Of a DNA stretch of 14,155 nucleotides, positions 7,801 through 14,155 are shown piece after piece (within the stretch, counting starts at the first letter, position 1; every line of letters begins with the position of its first letter). The stretch is from NCBI GenBank assembly GCA_017546885.1, contig JAFYRQ010000062.1, positions 1-14,155 of the forward strand, given 5' to 3'. The DNA comes from Alphaproteobacteria bacterium. Its GTDB lineage: Bacteria > Pseudomonadota > Alphaproteobacteria > RF32 > CAG-239. A program made the position numbers and the translations under genes. The notes below the pieces were generated by a model. It saw only the letters and a list, made by a program, of their open reading frames with translations. It was not told the DNA's origin and made no database searches.

Positions 7801-9044
7801 ACACTAAATAACTCGCCTTTGAACTTTAACAAACCGTCAAAAGGAAGTTGAGCACTGAATTTCTGAACAATAAAAGCATTATTCATAAAATCAAAACTTA
7901 AATCAAAATCTCTGATGACTTGATTCTTATATGTAGTTTTAACCGATTTTACATCACCTATTATATCAAAATTGTATTCCGGAATATAATTTTTACCATC
8001 ATACTTTTTCAAAAAGTCTTTTACTGCCTGCAAAACCGGCTCTAAATTGAGCTCTGCCATATTGAAAGCTAAATCCACACGACGACGTTGCATTCCCTCT
8101 TCGCCGATTTGAGTTTCTTTTCTCGGAATAAGAATATTACCGGCACCGGCACTTTCGGCATATTTTATCACAATATTGGAAAGTGCAATTTGTGTCTTAT
8201 CGCTTTTTACCGCTAAGGACATAGCCAAAGGATATTCATAATCTTCCGAGAGTTTAGCCTTAGAAAACATGCTGTTTATGAAATTGACGGGATTTTTTGA
8301 TTCAACCACAATATTGCCGTTTACCGCATCATTTTTCACTAAAACGGTACCGTCAAAACGAACATAACTTTCTGATTGCGGATGGCTTATAACCATATTT
8401 ACCGAAGTTGCAAAACTATCCGAAAATTTACCTAAATCAAGGGCAAACCCGCCCGGAGTTCCGTCTTTAACATAGCTTCCCTCGATTCGATATGGACCGA
8501 ACAAACTTCCGGCAATCACTTCCGCATTAATATTACCGATTACAGAATCAATCTTATACATCTTATTTATAAAATGAAGTTTTGCATCTTCCAACATTAC
8601 GCTTCCGAAAGATACTTCTACATTATTTATCGCAAAATCTTCATTACCGCTTTTTGCCGATTGCCAATTTATTGTTCCGTCTTCATATCCCTCTATGAAA
8701 ATTTCCGGATTTACAACCGTCATTTTTTCGACATTAATTTTACCTTGAATAAGTGAGCGCACGGATAGAGATGCCACCACTTTATTGATTTTTGCCAAGG
8801 TAACTTTTTGTCCTGTTTTATCGTGATTATATACATCGATGTCGGCAGCTTCTAAAGACGGGGTTGGGAAAATGTGAAAACTGACAGCTCCGTTAAAAGC
8901 AACATTTTTGCCGGTTGCTTCCGAAAACTGTTGAGCGATACTGGCTTTGTGCTGATTCCAATCTATCATATTAAGATAAACAGTAGCCCCAATCAAACCA
9001 ACTATTACAAGACCTAAAACCCCAAAAATTATCTTTTTAATCAT
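4851..9044 (-). CDS. AsmA-family inner-membrane-anchored periplasmic protein with coiled-coil C-terminal extension
   Basis: AsmA-like proteins are anchored in the inner membrane and extend into the periplasm; several are implicated in phospholipid transport and outer-membrane assembly. The product has 1397 residues. Residues about 5-24 form the N-terminal membrane helix, followed by the typical AsmA opening in which a GxVSFxxFPTPSLEAADIDV pattern can be read. The middle is long and beta-rich, consistent with a repeating beta-groove. A C-terminal AsmA-like domain is recognisable at about 905-1040 (GNGKFKF, then a FSGEFKLENG-type motif and a glycine-rich strand). Beyond it, about 350 residues rich in Glu, Lys, Gln and Ala form predicted coiled coils (about 1042-1085, 1125-1175 and 1260-1320) and a Ser-rich tail. 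AsmA family members usually end near the AsmA domain, so this tail is unusual. AAGGA at 9051-9055 supports the start. Confidence 0.9.
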   Translation of the reverse strand: MIKKIIFGVLGLVIVGLIGATVYLNMIDWNQHKASIAQQFSEATGKNVAFNGAVSFHIFPTPSLEAADIDVYNHDKTGQKVTLAKINKVVASLSVRSLIQGKINVEKMTVVNPEIFIEGYEDGTINWQSAKSGNEDFAINNVEVSFGSVMLEDAKLHFINKMYKIDSVIGNINAEVIAGSLFGPYRIEGSYVKDGTPGGFALDLGKFSDSFATSVNMVISHPQSESYVRFDGTVLVKNDAVNGNIVVESKNPVNFINSMFSKAKLSEDYEYPLAMSLAVKSDKTQIALSNIVIKYAESAGAGNILIPRKETQIGEEGMQRRRVDLAFNMAELNLEPVLQAVKDFLKKYDGKNYIPEYNFDIIGDVKSVKTTYKNQVIRDFDLSFDFMNNAFIVQKFSAQLPFDGLLKFKGELFSVEKVLTYNFDVDASTLDFAKTANWLGYKVTPLTKGVYKKASTKFNLSGTLETIKASPFVFNLDKTAINAKLAWIRKNGNKYFVIADVDNMNLDNYIEPLPEAVSQTGWENKLIYRFKQLAKLNDLDIQFRAKLNSGIWHKIPFEKVAADAVVKDGVAKISDFSVSNVASAQIVLKGEVSGFGSEPKFKNLKYGIAVADNKAFTERMGLEFPKVNFDSLLQFDSKGVVTGGLNRAAVKAVSKLGNVDTVYNGEISKADNVYYVNGKLQLNNNDVVRMLNDFSINYNPEFPLGLIKMSSDVKGSINALLFKNMDTYIGSNHFTGDILYSKKEGRNLIKSNLKVNKFEFERFIYNRNTRNETGVFRPKTERVPFLPKPNLSKAKIDYSWLKDWDMEAKINVEDLSLQNHSLKNTSWTMVLNKQVLKVVQFVGEKGNGLVNLDFELNTVQNPKLSGKLGLNNIELQKSKWSGSSYGIEKAILEATLDFNTSADSVDSIMSQINGNGKFKFVKPVIKGWDLSVIEADVESRIISDGFKALVQENLSSGETMFNSFSGEFKLENGNYNIRYATFDGDTYAVDLSSDGNLGAWTTTSTFNAIFKTVKNVSGLSFTLDGNINAPSLEVDVNPITDVYDANEQQAVAQAKAEQDAKIKKYRDLMDEQQERAQKSKQRLNGSIVTEFKAGNSLAENEKMKRYYSAINKQIVQTNMDIAEVISKNGMADINDDVIAELKTKNDLIEERLSKIERDLTSTRVQDVRLRIRVDVAKISKIADQSQTLPPRLLDMNGEFGKRLAAFNADYYLEGDAEAENMKNQLEKLVNGIDEINIQVGGNNVVSQGVNDIVVLEKFAADFRKDLENASDKIAEAEKILEKYEEHVDAKITAEEKAYQQRIEEEAIKQKLSENTGKIATAGGKTVTVERDLEEINRSEQAIQKQGKVLDFSNQSNGVIRSSLQQSEVSNSDNESSSGLILRINDGEEIESGGRIVK

Positions 9045-9106
9045 AGTCTATCCTTTTTTATAATATTTTTATCTTTATTCATAACTGCACAAAGTTAAAA
9101 TAATCT

Positions 9107-9135
9107 TTGCTAAATACATAATCGTAGCATATTAT
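9107..9135 (+). promoter_or_regulatory. Promoter for the nucleoside salvage operon
   Basis: TTGCTA (9107-9112), a 17-base spacer and TATTAT (9130-9135) make a good sigma70-type promoter, about 45 bases before the cdd ATG. No clear operator for a DeoR or CytR-type repressor could be recognised. Confidence 0.55.
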
Positions 9136-9136
9136 A
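9131..9136 (-). promoter_or_regulatory. Possible -10 box for asmA transcription
   Basis: On the minus strand this is a perfect TATAAT, with only a poor TTTTTA at -35 spacing (17 bases). It gives a leader of roughly 80 bases before the asmA ATG. It overlaps the plus-strand -10 of the salvage operon. Confidence 0.35.
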
Positions 9137-9179
9137 AAGCATATATTGATTAATAAAAAGCTTAAGGTCAAGAGATAAC

Positions 9180-9569
9180 ATGAAAAAAAATCAACTTCTT
9201 TTAAATTTAGCCGTTAATTCGATGAACAATGCTCATGCTCCCTATTCTAATTTCAAGGTAGGCGCGGCAATCTTGGCGGATAACGGCAAAACTTATTCCG
9301 GATGCAACGTTGAAAATATATCTTATCCTTGCGGAACTTGTGCCGAAGCAGGAGCTATTGCTGCAATGATTGCCGACGGAGGCAAAAAAATTGTAAAAAT
9401 AATTATCGTTTCGGACGGAGATATAATGATAACCCCCTGCGGTGCTTGTTTGCAAAGAATTAAAGAATTTTCCTCAACGGAAACAGAAATAATATTAACG
9501 AAAGAATGCGAAGAAGTAAAAACAGTAAAGATGTCTGACTTACTTCCGTTAGCTTTTGAGGAGTTTTAA
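9180..9569 (+). CDS. cdd: Cytidine deaminase
   Basis: The enzyme deaminates cytidine and deoxycytidine to uridine and deoxyuridine in the cytoplasm. At 129 residues it is the short, tetrameric type with three zinc-binding cysteines. It shows FKVGAAI (25-31), substrate-binding CNVEN (42-46), CAEAGAI with zinc ligand Cys54 and catalytic Glu56, and PCGAC with ligands Cys87 and Cys90. AGAGA a few bases upstream is the likely Shine-Dalgarno for ATG 9180. It is the first gene of the operon and feeds pyrimidine nucleosides to deoA; punA follows after a single base. Confidence 0.96.
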   Translation: MKKNQLLLNLAVNSMNNAHAPYSNFKVGAAILADNGKTYSGCNVENISYPCGTCAEAGAIAAMIADGGKKIVKIIIVSDGDIMITPCGACLQRIKEFSSTETEIILTKECEEVKTVKMSDLLPLAFEEF

Positions 9570-9570
9570 T

Positions 9571-10371
9571 ATGATAAACTTAAATCAACTACAAAATTTA
9601 ATGCAAAATCGCAAACCGGAAACAGCAATTATTCTCGGTTCCGGATTAGGAGGTATTGCCGACAATCTGCAAAACAAACTTATCATAAAATATGAAGAAA
9701 TAGAAGGATTTCCGAAAAGCACCGTTGCCGGACATAACGGACAATTTGTTATCGGACGAATTGAAGATAAAGAAGTATTGTGCATGCAGGGACGTTTTCA
9801 CCTCTACGAAGGTCACAATCCGAAAGTTATAGCAGAAGTAATACAAGCACTAAAATATATAGGCATTAAGGAACTGATTGTAACTAATGCTGCCGGTTCA
9901 CTAAATCCTGATTTTCATCCCGGTGAAATTATGCTCATAACCGATCACATTAATTTTTCCGGTTGCAACCCATTGCTCGGAGCCAACGATGATAAAATCG
10001 GCCCGCGTTTTTTTGATATGAGCAATGCGTATGATAAAGATTTGCAGAAAAAAGCTCGTAATATCGCCCAAAAAAACAACATTAAACTTAACGAAGGCAC
10101 CTATTTAATGGTATTAGGACCGAATTTTGAAACCGCCGCAGAAATACGAGCTTTCAGGATTTTAGGCGCCGATGCGGTCGGTATGTCAACAGTTCCCGAA
10201 GTTTTAGCAGCCGTTCACTGCGGAATAAAAATTTTGGCCATTTCAGCCTTAACAAATTTTGGAACAGGAATACAAACAACACCATTAAGTCACGAAGAAA
10301 CACTTTCAGGTGCGGCAAAAGCATCCGGATGTTTAACGGATTTAATCATAAACTACATTAAGGAGAAATAA
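9571..10371 (+). CDS. punA: Purine nucleoside phosphorylase, trimeric type
   Basis: It splits inosine, guanosine and their deoxy forms with phosphate into base and (deoxy)ribose-1-phosphate. The product has 266 residues from ATG 9571, chosen because GAGGAG at 9558-9563 is ideally spaced; an in-frame TTG at 9556 lies upstream of that site. Phosphate-binding GSGLG (23-27), AGHNG with His55, GRFHLYEGH (74-82), NAAGS (106-110), Glu187 in NFETAAE, GMSTVPE (204-210) and Asn229 in ALTNFGTG are present. The Glu/Asn pair is the mark of 6-oxopurine specificity in trimeric PNPs, as opposed to adenosine or methylthioadenosine phosphorylases. The Shine-Dalgarno lies inside the end of cdd, suggesting translational coupling. 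Confidence 0.95.
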   Translation: MINLNQLQNLMQNRKPETAIILGSGLGGIADNLQNKLIIKYEEIEGFPKSTVAGHNGQFVIGRIEDKEVLCMQGRFHLYEGHNPKVIAEVIQALKYIGIKELIVTNAAGSLNPDFHPGEIMLITDHINFSGCNPLLGANDDKIGPRFFDMSNAYDKDLQKKARNIAQKNNIKLNEGTYLMVLGPNFETAAEIRAFRILGADAVGMSTVPEVLAAVHCGIKILAISALTNFGTGIQTTPLSHEETLSGAAKASGCLTDLIINYIKEK

Positions 10372-10374
10372 ATT

Positions 10375-11109
10375 ATGAGAGATTTTGAAATGGCAAAACA
10401 CCTTATTTCTTGTCTTGATTTGACATCTCTTAATAAAGATGACAACGAGACAAGCATCACAAGACTATGTGAAAGAGCCGTTACTCCTTACGGTAATGTC
10501 GCTGCGGTATGTGTATATCCGAAATTTATTCCGTTAGTTCAAAAGCTTCTTGAAAATACAGACATCGCCATTGCTACGGTAGTAAATTTTCCGGAAGGCG
10601 GAACCGATATTGAAACAACAACGGAAGAAATAAAAAATTCCATAGCCTTCGGCGCAGATGAAATTGATGCCGTTTTTCCGTATAAAAGCTTTTTGGAAGG
10701 CGATATCGAAACTTGCCGCAATTTTATGGAAGCTGTAAGTAACGAATGCAAAAACCACAAATTAAAAATAATATTGGAAAGCGGAGCTTTTCCTCACGTT
10801 ACACAACTACAAAATGCCTGCAGTTTATGTATGGAATACGAAATCGTTTTTTTAAAAACATCAACGGGAAAAACCGACATTTCCGCTACTCCTGAAGCAG
10901 CTAATGCAATTTTGGAAACAATTCATAATACTCCCCGTCATGTAGGTTTCAAAGCAAGCGGAGGAATAAAAACTTTTGAACAAGCTCGCAAATATTATAT
11001 TATTGCACAATCTATTTTTGGCGAAGCTTGGCCTACCTCCGAACATTTTCGCATCGGAGCCTCTTCTGTTTTAGATGATTTATTAAAAGTTATAAAAAAA
11101 GGAATTTAA
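10375..11109 (+). CDS. deoC: Deoxyribose-phosphate aldolase
   Basis: It cleaves 2-deoxyribose-5-phosphate to acetaldehyde and glyceraldehyde-3-phosphate, the last step of deoxynucleoside catabolism. It has 244 residues, slightly shorter than the 259 of the E. coli enzyme, whose style it follows. Visible sites are LDLTSL (14-19), Asp98 in EIDAVFPY, the Schiff-base Lys161 in FLKTSTGK, and the helper Lys193 in GFKASGGIK. The start follows the punA stop by three bases, with AAGGAG in the end of punA. Its substrate is made from deoxyribose-1-phosphate by phosphopentomutase, for which no gene is seen in this window. Confidence 0.97.
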   Translation: MRDFEMAKHLISCLDLTSLNKDDNETSITRLCERAVTPYGNVAAVCVYPKFIPLVQKLLENTDIAIATVVNFPEGGTDIETTTEEIKNSIAFGADEIDAVFPYKSFLEGDIETCRNFMEAVSNECKNHKLKIILESGAFPHVTQLQNACSLCMEYEIVFLKTSTGKTDISATPEAANAILETIHNTPRHVGFKASGGIKTFEQARKYYIIAQSIFGEAWPTSEHFRIGASSVLDDLLKVIKKGI

Positions 11110-11110
11110 C

Positions 11111-12421
11111 ATGTTACCGCAAGAATTAATCCGTAAAAAAAGAGATAAAAAAGAACTGACAGCAGAAGAAATCAGTTTTTTCATCAAAGGTGTTACCGAT
11201 AAATCCATCGCCGATTGTCAAACCGCAGCTTTAACCATGGCCATATATTTGAACGGTTTCAGCAAAAACGAAACCACAGCTTTGACGATGAGCATGCGAG
11301 ATTCGGGAGATGTTTTGAAATGGGATGATATAGACGGACCGATTGTTGACAAACACTCATCCGGCGGTGTCGGAGACAAAATAAGTCTTATGCTGGCTCC
11401 GATGTTAGCATCTTGCGGAGCATTTGTCCCGATGATTTCCGGTCGCGGCCTCGGACATACGGGAGGAACACTTGATAAATTTGATTCCATTCCGGGATAC
11501 CAAACCTGTCCGACAAATGAGCTATTCCGCAAAACAGTAAAAGAAGTCGGTTGCGCAATTATCGGACAAACCGGAAATCTCGCGCCTGCCGACAAAAAAA
11601 TATATTCGTTGCGAGATGTTTGTGCAACAGTAGAATCAATTCCGTTGATTACGGCTTCTATTTTATCGAAAAAATTGGCTGCAGGACTTGATTGCTTAAT
11701 TATGGACTTAAAATGCGGAAACGGAGCATTTATGAGCAACATTGAAGATGCCAGAGAATTGGCAAAATCAATCGTTAATGTTGCAAACCATGCCGGCACA
11801 AGAACAAAGGCTTTGCTTACGGACATGAATCAGGTATTAGGTACAACTGCAGGTAATGCCGTAGAAATGCAAGAAGCGGTTGATTATCTCAAAAACATCA
11901 ATGTTGATAGCCGTTTACACGCAATTACCATGGATTTGTGCGCTAACTTGCTGGTACAAGCAAAATTGTTCCATAATACTGATGAAGCAAAAGTTCAATT
12001 ACAACAAAACATTGATAACGGCAAAGCTTTAGAGATTTTTGCCAAGATGGTAAGTTCTCTCGGAGGACCGACTGACTTTGTTGAAAACACCGAAAAATAT
12101 TTACCGCAAAGTCCGTTAAAACTTCCCGTATTTGCAAATACTTCCGGTTATGTTAATGCCATGAACACTCGCAACATCGGATTGAGTATTATTGAGCTTA
12201 AAGGCGGACGTATCAATCCTGAACAAAAGATAGATTATTCTACCGGATATTCCGGATTTTGCCAAATCGGAGATTATGTGGACGAACAAACACCTTTGGC
12301 TTTTGTTCATGCCGCTAATGAAGAAGATTATGAAAAAGCAGCAAAATCATTGCAAAACAACATAATTATCGGCGAAAAAACTCCGCTTCTCGGCAAAAAT
12401 GTTTTTGAGGTTATCGAATAA
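11111..12421 (+). CDS. deoA: Thymidine phosphorylase
   Basis: It converts thymidine or deoxyuridine plus phosphate to the free base and deoxyribose-1-phosphate. At 436 residues it is the normal size (E. coli 440). Motifs are the phosphate-binding KHSSGGVGDK (81-90), the family signature SGRGLGHTGGTLDK (110-123), and the pyrimidine-contacting Arg168, Ser183 and Lys187 in SLRDVCATVESIPLI and SILSKK. AAAGGAA within the end of deoC serves the ATG one base after that gene's stop. The stop codon shares its last base with the next gene's ATG (TAATG), strong evidence of coupled translation. Confidence 0.97.
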   Translation: MLPQELIRKKRDKKELTAEEISFFIKGVTDKSIADCQTAALTMAIYLNGFSKNETTALTMSMRDSGDVLKWDDIDGPIVDKHSSGGVGDKISLMLAPMLASCGAFVPMISGRGLGHTGGTLDKFDSIPGYQTCPTNELFRKTVKEVGCAIIGQTGNLAPADKKIYSLRDVCATVESIPLITASILSKKLAAGLDCLIMDLKCGNGAFMSNIEDARELAKSIVNVANHAGTRTKALLTDMNQVLGTTAGNAVEMQEAVDYLKNINVDSRLHAITMDLCANLLVQAKLFHNTDEAKVQLQQNIDNGKALEIFAKMVSSLGGPTDFVENTEKYLPQSPLKLPVFANTSGYVNAMNTRNIGLSIIELKGGRINPEQKIDYSTGYSGFCQIGDYVDEQTPLAFVHAANEEDYEKAAKSLQNNIIIGEKTPLLGKNVFEVIE

Positions 12422-13185
12422 TGCCTCATATCTACAATGCTCCGAATATACCTTTGGCAAAACATGCTTTTTTCGGAAGGAAAGGCGGTGTTTCCAAAGG
12501 TATATATAATAGCTTGAATTTCAATTATCGCGGGAACGATAAACCCGAAAACCTTTCTCGAAATTTAGACATTGTCGGAGCTTATTACGGTTTTGACGGC
12601 TCAAGAGTTGTTCGTTTGTTACAAGCTCATACCAATAAGTCCGTATATATAGATAAACCGTCACAATATAAGATAGAAGCAGACGGAGTTGTTACCGACA
12701 AAACCGGTATAGTTCTCGGCATCACCACCGCCGATTGTATCCCTGTTTTATTGGCAGACTATAAAAACGGCATAATCGGAGCTGCTCATGCCGGATGGAG
12801 AGGGGCTCTAGGCGGTGTTGTCGAAAACACCATAAAATTGATGATAGAACGTGGAGCAGAAATTTCTGAAATAGCAGTTGCAACCGGACCTTGTTTACAA
12901 AAAGCAAACTTTGAAACCAAAGATGATATGCGAGATATGTTCATTGCCCAGTCAAACGACAATCAACAATTTTTTACTAAAATTGATGAAGGTAAATATC
13001 TCTGCGATTTGGAAGAATACGTAAAACACAGAGTTAAATTAATGGGAATAAACAATATTTGTACTTCGGGAATAGATACCTATTCTAATCCGGATTTATA
13101 TTTCAGCTACCGCCGCAGTTGTCATCAAAACCTCATCAAACAAGCGGGAGATTTTGGAATTGAGTTATCAACCATTTGCTTATAA
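12421..13185 (+). CDS. pgeF: Multicopper-oxidase-like/YfiH (PgeF, DUF152) family protein
   Basis: The family has been assigned purine nucleoside phosphorylase/adenosine deaminase-type activity in some members (the human LACC1/FAMIN family) and removal of mis-incorporated L-Ser from peptidoglycan precursors in E. coli (PgeF). The old name polyphenol oxidase is probably misleading. The product has 254 residues. It shows GGVSKGIYNSLN (22-33) and the three zinc ligands His70 (QAHTN), Cys106 (TTADC) and His123 (AAHAGWRG). GAGG ten bases upstream and the TAATG overlap with deoA support the start. Its place between a nucleoside operon and a peptidoglycan amidase fits either role, so the substrate cannot be settled from sequence. 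Confidence 0.92.
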   Translation: MPHIYNAPNIPLAKHAFFGRKGGVSKGIYNSLNFNYRGNDKPENLSRNLDIVGAYYGFDGSRVVRLLQAHTNKSVYIDKPSQYKIEADGVVTDKTGIVLGITTADCIPVLLADYKNGIIGAAHAGWRGALGGVVENTIKLMIERGAEISEIAVATGPCLQKANFETKDDMRDMFIAQSNDNQQFFTKIDEGKYLCDLEEYVKHRVKLMGINNICTSGIDTYSNPDLYFSYRRSCHQNLIKQAGDFGIELSTICL

Positions 13186-13906
13186 AAAAGCTGACTTACA
13201 GCACTATAATCAAAGGCAACACCCGATAGAGATGTTAGTTATTCACTCTATGGCTCATAATGCCGAAGAAGGAATTGCTCGTTTAGATGAACAAAAACTG
13301 AGTGCACATTATATTGTAGATTATGACGGAACAATTTTTCAATGTGTTAATGAAAACAATAGAGCATGGCATGCCGGGGTCAGCAGTTGGAAAGGCCTTG
13401 AAGATATAAATTCCCGTTCAATCGGAATTGAAGTTTGTCATCGCTCGTTGGGACAAAGCGACTTTAATAAAAAGCAAATAAAATCTCTCATAATTTTGTG
13501 CAAAGACATAATCGAGCGAAACAAAATCTCTCCGACAATGATTGTCGGACATTCGGATATTGCCCCTAACCGTAAACCTGACCCCGGAAAAGCTTTTCCG
13601 TGGCAAGAACTTGCTGCTCACAACATCGGAATATGGTACGGAAGCCGTTTTTCCGAAGAAGAAGACATAGCAAAAATGTTATCAGATATCGGATATAACA
13701 CCGAAAATGAAGATAATATTGCAACTTCGGCCTATGCTTTTTGTCGCCGTTTTTTACCTAAAAAAATTATAACCATGCCAACCAGAAAATTGCTTGATAA
13801 TCCATATCCTGATAATTGTTCTTCACTGTTAAAGGATTCTGCTTTTATCCGAAGTTTGCAAAACATCAGTATGCAGTATAAATTGTATGGCAATATAAAA
13901 AAATAA
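13154..13906 (+). CDS. N-acetylmuramoyl-L-alanine amidase, AmpD/AmiD-like (Amidase_2)
   Basis: This zinc amidase cuts the bond between MurNAc (or anhydro-MurNAc) and L-Ala, usually in peptidoglycan recycling. The product is 250 residues long. The zinc ligands are His31 in MLVIHSM, His133 in VGHSDIAPNRKPDPG and Asp143 in the same block. Glu93 in SIGIEV, RAWHAG (70-75) and Lys141 are also conserved. Residues about 165-205 (IGYNTE to CRRFLPKK) look like a degraded peptidoglycan-binding domain, common in alphaproteobacterial members. No signal peptide is seen, so the enzyme is probably cytoplasmic. No ATG occurs before the conserved core: TTG 13154, with GGGAG at 13145-13149, is the best start, and TTG 13160 is the alternative. 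It overlaps pgeF by 32 bases. Confidence 0.9.
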   Translation: MELSYQPFAYKKADLQHYNQRQHPIEMLVIHSMAHNAEEGIARLDEQKLSAHYIVDYDGTIFQCVNENNRAWHAGVSSWKGLEDINSRSIGIEVCHRSLGQSDFNKKQIKSLIILCKDIIERNKISPTMIVGHSDIAPNRKPDPGKAFPWQELAAHNIGIWYGSRFSEEEDIAKMLSDIGYNTENEDNIATSAYAFCRRFLPKKIITMPTRKLLDNPYPDNCSSLLKDSAFIRSLQNISMQYKLYGNIKK

Positions 13907-14001
13907 AAAAAATATGAAAAATGAATGGGTATTGTGATTAATCGGGAAATACTAAAAATTTTATTGTGTAAAAACAAATAAATACATATCCCGTGTTCCA
14001 A

Positions 14002-14090
14002 TTAATTGTACCTTTTTTTTGAAGAAAAATCAACACCAAAAACCAAGGCTTACAGAGGAAATTTTAAGCTCAAAAAAAAGGTACGTTTAA
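14002..14090. repeat. Inverted repeat in the leader of the right-edge gene
   Basis: A perfect 15-bp inverted repeat (14008-14022 with 14070-14084, GTACC plus eight T plus GA) surrounds 47 bases. Outward pairing continues with one G-U pair, one mismatch and four more pairs to 14002 and 14090. The remaining spacer from 13907 is AT-rich with no gene and no convincing terminator after the amidase. The repeat may form a long hairpin in the 5' leader, or mark the ends of a tiny element. Confidence 0.7.
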
Positions 14091-14120
14091 ATATATTTAA
14101 CCTAAAACGGAGTTTTTATA

Positions 14121-14155
14121 ATGAAATTCAACACGTTACCCATTCTTTTAGCCAC
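14121..14155 (+). CDS. Start of an exported protein (partial at the window edge)
   Basis: ATG 14121 opens eleven full codons reading MKFNTLPILLA, the beginning of a typical signal peptide. CGGAG at 14108-14112 is a well-spaced Shine-Dalgarno. The start resembles that of the left-edge surface protein (MKITPLSLLLA), so a related secreted protein is possible. Nothing more can be said from 35 bases. Confidence 0.6.
   Translation, partial: MKFNTLPILLA

Noticed and set aside
11218..11826. A 202-codon open frame antisense to deoA.
   Set aside because: deoA is unmistakable on the other strand. The antisense frame has no recognisable family and no plausible start signal; it is a by-product of the coding composition.
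3937..13096. The word TCCGGATT recurs at 3937, 6943, 8704, 9640, 12251 and 13089, like an uptake signal.
   Set aside because: The occurrences fall in coding frames as Ser-Gly-(Phe/Leu) or Asn-Pro-(Glu/Asp) codon strings, so codon preference explains them. Only a genome-wide count could revive the idea.
13926..13951. A GTATT/AATAC hairpin as terminator of the salvage operon.
   Set aside because: The stem is only 5 bp and AT-rich with a 14-16-base loop and no clean T-tract, so it is too weak to call.
14008..14084. A phase-variable invertible promoter bounded by the inverted repeat.
   Set aside because: The 47-base spacer is shorter than usual invertible promoters, contains no convincing -35/-10 pair, and no invertase gene is seen. 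It is kept only as an untested option.
1..14155. CRISPR arrays, tRNA or rRNA genes, insertion sequences, phage or defence genes.
   Set aside because: No repeat-spacer pattern, structural RNA signature, transposase or known defence motif was recognised on either strand.

Overview
The window is AT-rich DNA from what is most likely a low-GC alphaproteobacterium, perhaps a gut or host-associated one. That assignment rests on gene content and protein style, not on a marker search. The amidase at the right end, the first half of ribosomal protein L25 and the cytidine deaminase (CAEAGAI variant of the zinc motif) read like alphaproteobacterial family members. A large AsmA protein indicates a Gram-negative envelope. 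Apart from a few probable start-codon corrections, the core genes look intact, and nearly all end in TAA.

Left edge, minus strand (1-966): the 5' part of a secreted, repeat-rich surface protein. Its reading frame runs without a stop into a segment with the zinc-binding signature of ROK sugar kinases. This is either a gene fusion or, more likely, a chimeric join, and it is the most anomalous spot in the window.

Minus-strand housekeeping block (1035-3335): rplY (L25), pth (peptidyl-tRNA hydrolase) and ychF (translation-associated ATPase), all linked to translation. There is a leader hairpin before rplY, an attenuator-like hairpin between rplY and pth, and a clear terminator after ychF. Next comes an unrecognised 133-residue gene (3358-3759) with codon use unlike everything around it, its own promoter and its own terminator. 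Then follow a divergent GalU-like nucleotidyltransferase (3891-4784) and a 1397-residue AsmA-family protein with a long coiled-coil C-terminal extension (4851-9044).

Plus-strand block (9180-13906): six tightly packed genes, cdd, punA, deoC, deoA, a pgeF/yfiH-type gene and an AmpD-like amidase. Gaps are 1-3 bases or the genes overlap, so this is almost certainly one operon. The first four deaminate cytidine, split purine and pyrimidine nucleosides by phosphorolysis and cleave deoxyribose-5-phosphate to acetaldehyde and glyceraldehyde-3-phosphate. No phosphopentomutase (deoB) or nucleoside transporter is present in the window. The last two genes extend the operon to peptidoglycan editing and recycling. 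A promoter whose -10 box overlaps the likely asmA -10 box sits in the divergent region.

Right edge (13907-14155): 214 bases of AT-rich spacer with a long inverted repeat, then the first codons of another exported protein whose start resembles that of the left-edge surface protein. No tRNA, rRNA, CRISPR array, insertion sequence or phage gene was seen.
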